10,990 nucleotides of DNA from DATKKX01 sp035542775 (GTDB lineage: Bacteria > Planctomycetota > Phycisphaerae > UBA1845 > UTPLA1), in assembly GCA_035542775.1 (NCBI GenBank), contig DATKKX010000471.1, positions 1 to 10,990 of the forward strand, written 5' to 3'. The position numbers and the translations under genes are program-made. Shown piece by piece: positions 7,144 to 10,990 of this stretch (the stretch's first letter is position 1; every line of letters begins with the position of its first letter). Under the pieces are notes generated by a model, which saw only the letters and a list, made by a program, of their open reading frames with translations, made no database searches and was not told the origin of the DNA.

Positions 7144-7413
7144 ATGACGCCCAGCGCGGAACGGGCCGGCCCCTCAGTGAATGATCACGCACAGCGGCGG
7201 GTCTGGCACGCTCCCCCCGACGACTGGTGGTCCGGAATGGCGACAGCCGATGCGGCGGTCCGGAGCAGTTGGGCATCGCTCGCCCGGCCACCGGATGTCC
7301 GGAGCCCCACCACCCTTGCCAGATCGCATGAACTGGCGGATACTCATGAAGCCCGCGTTATCGAGGGGGCGGGGGTGGACGAGCACCAGCGGAGGACAAC
7401 ACTGTGCAGGTAG
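7144..7413 (+). CDS. Possible small ORF ahead of dsrC, function unknown (weak)
   Basis: This 89-codon ORF has a strong Shine-Dalgarno-like GAGGAGG (7133-7139) four nt before ATG 7144, and its end overlaps the dsrC start by 10 nt. The product begins MTPSAERAGPSVNDHAQ and includes WHAPPDDWWSGM; I recognise no domain, signal peptide or membrane segment. Third-position GC (about 73% by my count) is compatible with coding, but chance ORFs of this size are common in GC-rich DNA, and other frames are open here too. Confidence 0.22.
   Translation: MTPSAERAGPSVNDHAQRRVWHAPPDDWWSGMATADAAVRSSWASLARPPDVRSPTTLARSHELADTHEARVIEGAGVDEHQRRTTLCR
7230..7303. repeat. Three GTCCGGA motifs, the last within a CCGGA-TG-TCCGG inverted repeat
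   Basis: GTCCGGA occurs at 7230-7236, 7259-7265 and 7297-7303. The last belongs to a perfect inverted repeat, CCGGA-TG-TCCGG (7291-7302). Clustered dyads 100-175 nt upstream of dsrC could be operator sites for its operon. This is inference: the spacings (29 and 38 nt) are not helical multiples and the motifs are GC-rich enough to recur by chance. Confidence 0.3.
7391..7395 (+). promoter_or_regulatory. Ribosome binding site fixing the dsrC GTG start
   Basis: GGAGG lies 8 nt before GTG 7404. It decides the start, because no ATG gives the expected N-terminus and the next ATG (7449) would remove conserved family sequence. Confidence 0.75.
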
Positions 7414-7712
7414 AGGACAAAACCATCGACTTCGATAAGGACGGGTTCATGATCGACCCGACCCTGTGGAACGACAAGGTAGCCGCCGCGATCGCCGGAG
7501 AGGAGGGTATTGCGGCCATGTCGGAGAAGCACTGGGCGGTCGTCAATTTCATCCGCAGCTACTGGAAAGAGCATGACATGGCCCCGACGGTTCGCATGCT
7601 CTGCAAGGAATCGGGGGTGAGCGTCCGCGAGGTCTACAAGCTCTTTACATCCGGCCCGGCCCGGGGGGCCTGCCGCATCGCCGGCTTACCGAAGCCGGAC
7701 GGGTGCGTGTGA
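7404..7712 (+). CDS. dsrC: DsrC/TusE family sulfur carrier with both C-terminal cysteines
   Basis: The 102-residue product matches the DsrC/TusE/RspA family along its whole length: DKDGFMIDPTLWN near the start, HWAVVNFIRSYW in the middle, APTVRMLCKESGVS, and the C-terminal arm GPARGACRIAGLPKPDGCV. C101 is penultimate and C90 lies 11 residues before it, exactly the spacing of the two redox cysteines of true DsrC. TusE proteins keep only the last one. In sulfate reducers DsrC carries sulfite-derived sulfur as a trisulfide between these cysteines and is reduced by the membrane complex DsrMK. The next two genes encode proteins of just that type, so this is probably the soluble substrate of the adjacent complex. 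The GTG start is supported by GGAGG. No dsrAB is present in the window, so the sulfur donor is unknown. Confidence 0.92.
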   Translation: MQVEDKTIDFDKDGFMIDPTLWNDKVAAAIAGEEGIAAMSEKHWAVVNFIRSYWKEHDMAPTVRMLCKESGVSVREVYKLFTSGPARGACRIAGLPKPDGCV

Positions 7713-7720
7713 GATAGTTC

Positions 7721-8350
7721 GTGTTGCCCCTGGTCAAAGCACTCCTGGCGATCAGCATGGTGTGGGCGGCGGCGGCCTTGGCCGCGCAGGTCCTGGCTGC
7801 GCGAGGCCGTGGACGGAGGGACTACAGTCGGCCGACCGGCGATCCGCGCAGGGGCATCATCTACAATTTCACCACGGCGATGCTGCCGGGGCACAAGGAG
7901 ACCATCAGGCTTCATCCGGTTGAATTCGGCATCGGACTGTTGATGCACCTCGGCGTGATCTGTTCGCTGCTGGCCGCAATAGTGCTGCTGGTTCACGGCG
8001 ACAGCGGCATTCGATTCGCATCTGTGATCCGCCCACTCGCGGCCGCGGCACTTGTCTCGGGAGCCGTTCTCTCCATTCGCCGCGCCGTTTCCGCGAAGTT
8101 GCGGGCTCTCAGCGTTCCCGATGACTACGTGGCCAGCCTCGCCACCTGCGGCCTGCTGGCCATGGCGGCCTTCCTTCAGCTTGACGCCCGTGGACAGATG
8201 CTCTTCATGCTCTACACGGCCCTGCTCTTCGTATACATGCCGCTGGGAAAGTTGCGGCACGTCGTGTTCTTCTTTGTGGCCAGGGGGGATTACGGCCGCC
8301 GTCTGGGCTATCGCGGCGTTTACCCGCCCGCCGCCGCGGGAATGGAGTAG
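7721..8350 (+). CDS. NarI/DsrM-like membrane cytochrome b subunit
   Basis: The 209-residue protein has five predicted membrane helices (about 4-27, 69-91, 101-120, 138-155 and 162-186), the size and topology of the NarI gamma-subunit family, to which DsrM and HdrE belong. Candidate haem b ligands are H58, H65 and H76 at or in the second helix and H180 (LGKLRHVVFF) at the end of the fifth; which pairs bind haem cannot be decided by eye. Such subunits exchange electrons between the quinone pool and a cytoplasmic Fe-S partner, here the DsrK-like protein whose start lies 3 nt after this stop codon. The gene follows dsrC by 8 nt. The GTG start at 7721 has no strong Shine-Dalgarno and may rely on coupling to dsrC translation; ATG 7757 is an alternative but would shorten the first helix. 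DsrM of sulfate reducers is longer, so this is a compact relative. Confidence 0.8.
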   Translation: MLPLVKALLAISMVWAAAALAAQVLAARGRGRRDYSRPTGDPRRGIIYNFTTAMLPGHKETIRLHPVEFGIGLLMHLGVICSLLAAIVLLVHGDSGIRFASVIRPLAAAALVSGAVLSIRRAVSAKLRALSVPDDYVASLATCGLLAMAAFLQLDARGQMLFMLYTALLFVYMPLGKLRHVVFFFVARGDYGRRLGYRGVYPPAAAGME

Positions 8351-8353
8351 CCG

Positions 8354-9655
8354 ATGTCGGCCGGCAAAGACATGGACGCCGCAAAGATGACGGAGGTCGC
8401 GCGGGCAGTGCTGGCCGGGTCGGCGCCCGGCCTGGCCGCCTACCACCTGAACGCCTGCGTGAAGTGCGGCCTGTGCGCGGAAACCTGCCACATCTACAAG
8501 GCCCAGCCCGAGCCGGCCAACGTGCCTGGCGCAAAAGCGGCGAAAGTCATCAGCCACTACCTGCGGTACCACTCGTTTCTCGGCAGGCACGTCCCTTGGC
8601 TGGTTGGGGCCAAGGCCCTGACGCCGGCGGCCCTGGACCAGCTGGTCGACGCCGTCTTCGGCCGTTGCACGGGTTGCGGGCGATGCGGGGTGCACTGCTC
8701 CATCGGCCTGGACGTGGCGGCGATTATTCGACTGGGACGCAAGATTCTCGCCTCCGTCGGCAAGGTGCCGGAAGGCCTTCAGCGGACGGTCGACAATCAG
8801 ATCGAAACCGGCAACCAGATGGCCATCCCGAGAGAGGAGCTGATCTCCACCGCGGAGTGGCTGTCCGATGACTTGAAGATTGAACGCGGCGACGACAGCG
8901 TTCGGGTCCGCGTCGACGAACCCGGCAGCCGCATCCTCTATCTCGTCAATCCCCGCGAGGTGAAATTCTTCCCGCTCTCGCTGATGGCCGCGGCGGGCGT
9001 CTTCCACGCGGCGGGCGAGAGCTGGACGCTGTCGAGCAAGTTCTACGACGTAACCAACTACGGCTTCTTCGCCGGCGACGATCCCGCGGCGAAGGAGCTG
9101 ACCGAGCGAGTGTTGGAGGAGGCCCGCGTACTGGGGGTGCAGGAGATCGTGCTTTCCGAGTGCGGGCACGGATTCCGCTCGTTTCGCTGGGAGGGTCCGA
9201 ACTGGATGGGGCAGGAATACCCCATCCCCATGCGGAGCGTGCTGGAGTTGCTGGAGGAATACATCGAGAGCGGGCGGATCACCGTCCATCCGGAGAAGAA
9301 TCCGGAACGCGTCACCTTGCACGATCCGTGCAATCTCGTGCGTTGGGGCGGCGTGAGCGAGCCGCAGCGGCGGATTCTGCGGCGCGTGGTCAAGGATTTC
9401 GTGGAGATGACGCCGAACCGCCAGAACAACTACTGCTGCGGCGGGGGCGGGGGAATGCTCTCCATGAGCGAGTACGGCGACCGACGCGTCGCTTCCGGCA
9501 GAATCAAGGCCGACCAGATCCGCGCCACCGGCGCGAAGATCGTCGCCACGCCCTGCCACAATTGCGCCGACCAGTTGCTGGAGATATCGAAGCACTACAA
9601 GCTCGGGACGGAGATCAAGGCCGTCGTGGAGATGGTCTATTCGGCGCTGGCGTGA
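8354..9655 (+). CDS. DsrK/HdrD-like iron-sulfur protein with a complete C-terminal CCG domain
   Basis: The 433-residue protein has two ferredoxin-type 4Fe-4S motifs, CVKCGLCAETC (C35, C38, C41, C45) and CTGCGRCGVHC (C105, C108, C111, C115). A degenerate first cysteine-rich domain keeps only C270 in SECGHGFRSF. The second CCG domain is complete: C326 (HDPCN), C361-C362 (NYCCGGGGGM) and C401-x2-C404 (TPCHNC). Complete CCG motifs in HdrD, HdrB and DsrK bind the noncubane Fe-S centre that reduces heterodisulfides or the DsrC trisulfide, and one degenerate plus one complete CCG domain is the DsrK pattern. The protein is probably cytoplasmic and docked on the preceding membrane subunit. ATG 8354 lies 3 nt after that stop, and its GGAG (8344-8347) overlaps the end of that gene, implying coupled translation. 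Without sulfite reductase genes, DsrK versus a generic HdrD-like relative is unresolved. Confidence 0.88.
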   Translation: MSAGKDMDAAKMTEVARAVLAGSAPGLAAYHLNACVKCGLCAETCHIYKAQPEPANVPGAKAAKVISHYLRYHSFLGRHVPWLVGAKALTPAALDQLVDAVFGRCTGCGRCGVHCSIGLDVAAIIRLGRKILASVGKVPEGLQRTVDNQIETGNQMAIPREELISTAEWLSDDLKIERGDDSVRVRVDEPGSRILYLVNPREVKFFPLSLMAAAGVFHAAGESWTLSSKFYDVTNYGFFAGDDPAAKELTERVLEEARVLGVQEIVLSECGHGFRSFRWEGPNWMGQEYPIPMRSVLELLEEYIESGRITVHPEKNPERVTLHDPCNLVRWGGVSEPQRRILRRVVKDFVEMTPNRQNNYCCGGGGGMLSMSEYGDRRVASGRIKADQIRATGAKIVATPCHNCADQLLEISKHYKLGTEIKAVVEMVYSALA

Positions 9656-10858
9656 TCATGCGTGCTTGGAGCCGGCGATCGCACACCGGTCCGCAGCCAC
9701 TTCGCCGACCGCCCGGATCGCGGCCTCGATGTCGCTCTTGGTGGTGAACGGTCCGGCGGAGAATCGGACCGTGCCGCGCGGGGCGGTGCCCATGTGCTGA
9801 TGGATCAGCGGGGCGCATTGCAGGCCGGTGCGAGTCTGAATGCCGTACTCCACGTCGAGGATGGTGCCCACATCGGATGGATCGTAGTTCTCGACCGTAA
9901 TCGACATGGTGGCCACGCGCCGCTTGAGATCCCTGGTTCCGCAGATCTTGACGCCCTCGATCTCCGAGAGCCCTTCCTGGAGCATGGTCAGCAGGCCCAT
10001 CTCGTGCCGATAGATGTTGTCCAGACCCTTTCGCTCGATCCAATCGAGGCCGGCTGACAGGCCAGCGATGCCGGCCAGATTCTGAGTGCCCGCTTCCAGG
10101 CGGTAGGGATACTCCTTCAGGTGATAAGGCTCGGCGCTGCGGACCCCGGTGCCGCCGAAAACCGTCGGGCGAATCTCGGCATCGTCCGCGACACATATGC
10201 CTCCTGTGCCGGTCGGGGCCAGCATACCCTTGTGGCCCGTGAACGCCAGGACGCTGATGTTGCACTCCGCCATGTCGATCGGAAGAACCCCGGCGGTCTG
10301 GGCGGAGTCGACCGCCAGCGGGACGCCGGCGGCGCGGCAGACCGCGCCGATCGCCTTCAGGTCCTGCACCACGCCGGTGACATTAGAGGCGTGATTGACG
10401 ATGACGAGCTTGGTGTTCTTCTTGATGGCCTTGCGTATGTCCTCGGGATCCAGGTAGCCCTCGCCATCCGGCGCGACGAAGGTGGCTTCGGCCCCCTCCA
10501 AGGTCCGGTGATTGACCGGCCGGATGACCGAGTTGTGTTCGACCTTGGTCGTGACGATGTGATCGCCGGGGCCGGTCGTGCCATTGATGATCATGTTCAG
10601 GCTCATCGTGGCGTTCAGCGTGAACACCAGCCGGTTGGGATCCTTGCGCCGGCCGGCGCCGACCAGGCTCCGATTGAAGAAGGCCGACAGCCGCCTGCGG
10701 GTCGACAGAATCATCTCCTCGGCACTGAGGCTGAGGTCGCACCCCGTCCGGCCGGGGTTCACGCCGTATCGGCTGTAAAACTCACGAACCGCGTCATGAA
10801 CCTCCTCCGGTTTGGGGAAGCTTGTGGCGGCATTATCGAGGTAGATGATTCGATCCAT
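9656..10858 (-). CDS. Cysteine desulfurase family protein (class V aminotransferase fold, PLP)
   Basis: This 400-residue PLP enzyme should convert L-cysteine to L-alanine, leaving a persulfide on its active-site cysteine. It begins DRIIYLDNAATSFPKP, shows H108 in VEHNS, D184 and Q187 (VDSAQTAG) around PLP, Schiff-base K210 in FTGHKGM, and C348 in GLQCAPLIHQHMGT on the catalytic loop. The sequence resembles the 'cysteine desulfurase family protein' group near SufS/CsdA rather than IscS; GLQCAP replaces the usual GLHCAP. ATG 10858 was chosen because the family starts at this Met; the frame continues to 10945 but adds 29 unconserved residues. A GAGAGAGAA stretch lies about 8-9 nt upstream. It converges on the DsrK-like gene with no intergenic base. 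A role in Fe-S assembly or in feeding sulfur to DsrC is plausible but inferred. Confidence 0.9.
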   Translation of the reverse strand: MDRIIYLDNAATSFPKPEEVHDAVREFYSRYGVNPGRTGCDLSLSAEEMILSTRRRLSAFFNRSLVGAGRRKDPNRLVFTLNATMSLNMIINGTTGPGDHIVTTKVEHNSVIRPVNHRTLEGAEATFVAPDGEGYLDPEDIRKAIKKNTKLVIVNHASNVTGVVQDLKAIGAVCRAAGVPLAVDSAQTAGVLPIDMAECNISVLAFTGHKGMLAPTGTGGICVADDAEIRPTVFGGTGVRSAEPYHLKEYPYRLEAGTQNLAGIAGLSAGLDWIERKGLDNIYRHEMGLLTMLQEGLSEIEGVKICGTRDLKRRVATMSITVENYDPSDVGTILDVEYGIQTRTGLQCAPLIHQHMGTAPRGTVRFSAGPFTTKSDIEAAIRAVGEVAADRCAIAGSKHA

Positions 10859-10990
10859 GTCGGGTTCTCTCTCAGTTGACGGCAGACCCCATTTCGTGCT
10901 ACCGGGGTCGCCGACACAAAACACTTTAACACAACGCCGGGGCACAGTGCCAGAGGTGTTTCAGCTCGAATCGGCCGACGGGCCGAACTG
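10859..10990 (-). promoter_or_regulatory. Upstream region of the desulfurase gene with a small dyad
   Basis: This 132-nt leader reaches the window edge. It contains a perfect dyad GGCAC-A-GTGCC (10941-10951), of operator-like size, and an AT-richer patch (about 10917-10933) where a promoter might lie. No -35/-10 pair of good quality is visible. TGGCAC recalls the sigma54 -24 element, but no TTGC-type -12 element follows at the right spacing. Confidence 0.3.

Larger units (their letters stand above)
6903..7403. other. Divergent intergenic region between PEP-CTERM and dsrC genes
   Basis: This 500-nt region separates divergent genes. It contains the PEP-CTERM promoter at 6984-7012, a cluster of GTCCGGA motifs at 7230-7303 and a candidate small ORF from 7144. 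The plus-strand TATAAT at 6983-6988 is the overlapping complement of the minus-strand -10 region and has no fitting -35. I found no convincing plus-strand promoter for the dsrC operon. Confidence 0.5.

Noticed and set aside
7634..9595. 653-codon open frame antisense to the dsrM-like and dsrK-like genes
   Set aside because: It is a shadow of two clear genes with intact motifs and translational coupling on the plus strand.
10121..10879. 252-codon plus-strand frame over the desulfurase gene
   Set aside because: It is a shadow frame opposite a conserved PLP enzyme; the sequence is low in recognisable motifs.
10859..10945. 29-residue N-terminal extension of the cysteine desulfurase
   Set aside because: The family begins at the Met before DRIIYLDNAAT; the extension looks like untranslated leader.
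10941..10960. TGGCAC in the desulfurase upstream region as a sigma54 promoter
   Set aside because: The -12 element (TTGC-type) is absent at the required spacing.

Overview
The window is GC-rich bacterial chromosomal DNA packed with genes on both strands. It holds eight clear protein genes, the first cut by the left edge, and two weak small-ORF candidates. I see no tRNA, rRNA, CRISPR array, insertion sequence or origin. A PEP-CTERM surface protein, a two-module M16 peptidase, an AmmeMemoRadiSam-type radical SAM enzyme and a DsrC/HdrD-like redox cluster together suggest an uncultured, probably anaerobic, Gram-negative-type bacterium. Planctomycetota (Phycisphaerae-like) is my best guess, but this rests on gene content alone and is tentative.

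Layout. (1) At 2-2965 (+) is an exported double-domain M16 zinc metallopeptidase whose N-terminus lies outside the window. It converges on a minus-strand block across a 142-nt gap holding a long perfect hairpin. (2) The minus-strand block, in transcription order, is: a PEP-CTERM protein (6881-6162); a receiver-only response regulator (5815-5366); a radical SAM enzyme of the AmrS family (5196-4081); and a lipoprotein with a lipin/LNS2-like HAD phosphatase domain (4037-3108). Good sigma70-type promoters precede the PEP-CTERM gene (TTGACG-N17-TATTAT) and amrS (extended -10, TGATATAAT). (3) At 6882-7403 is a divergent intergenic region with the PEP-CTERM promoter, repeated GTCCGGA motifs and one weak ORF. 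(4) At 7404-9655 (+) is a tight operon: a DsrC-family sulfur carrier with both C-terminal cysteines, a five-helix NarI/DsrM-like membrane cytochrome b, and a DsrK/HdrD-like iron-sulfur protein with two 4Fe-4S motifs and one complete CCG motif. (5) At 10858-9656 (-) is a PLP-dependent cysteine desulfurase family protein. It converges on the DsrK-like gene with no spacer: both stop codons lie within one TGATCA palindrome.

Working together (inference). The DsrC, DsrM-like and DsrK-like proteins form a minimal module in which membrane quinol could reduce a DsrC disulfide or trisulfide through a noncubane Fe-S site. The adjacent desulfurase could supply persulfide sulfur. No dsrAB, dsrJOP, tusBCD or sulfate-activation gene is visible, so the sulfur donor and physiological direction are open. 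The minus-strand block looks like cell-envelope and regulatory functions with no obvious common pathway.
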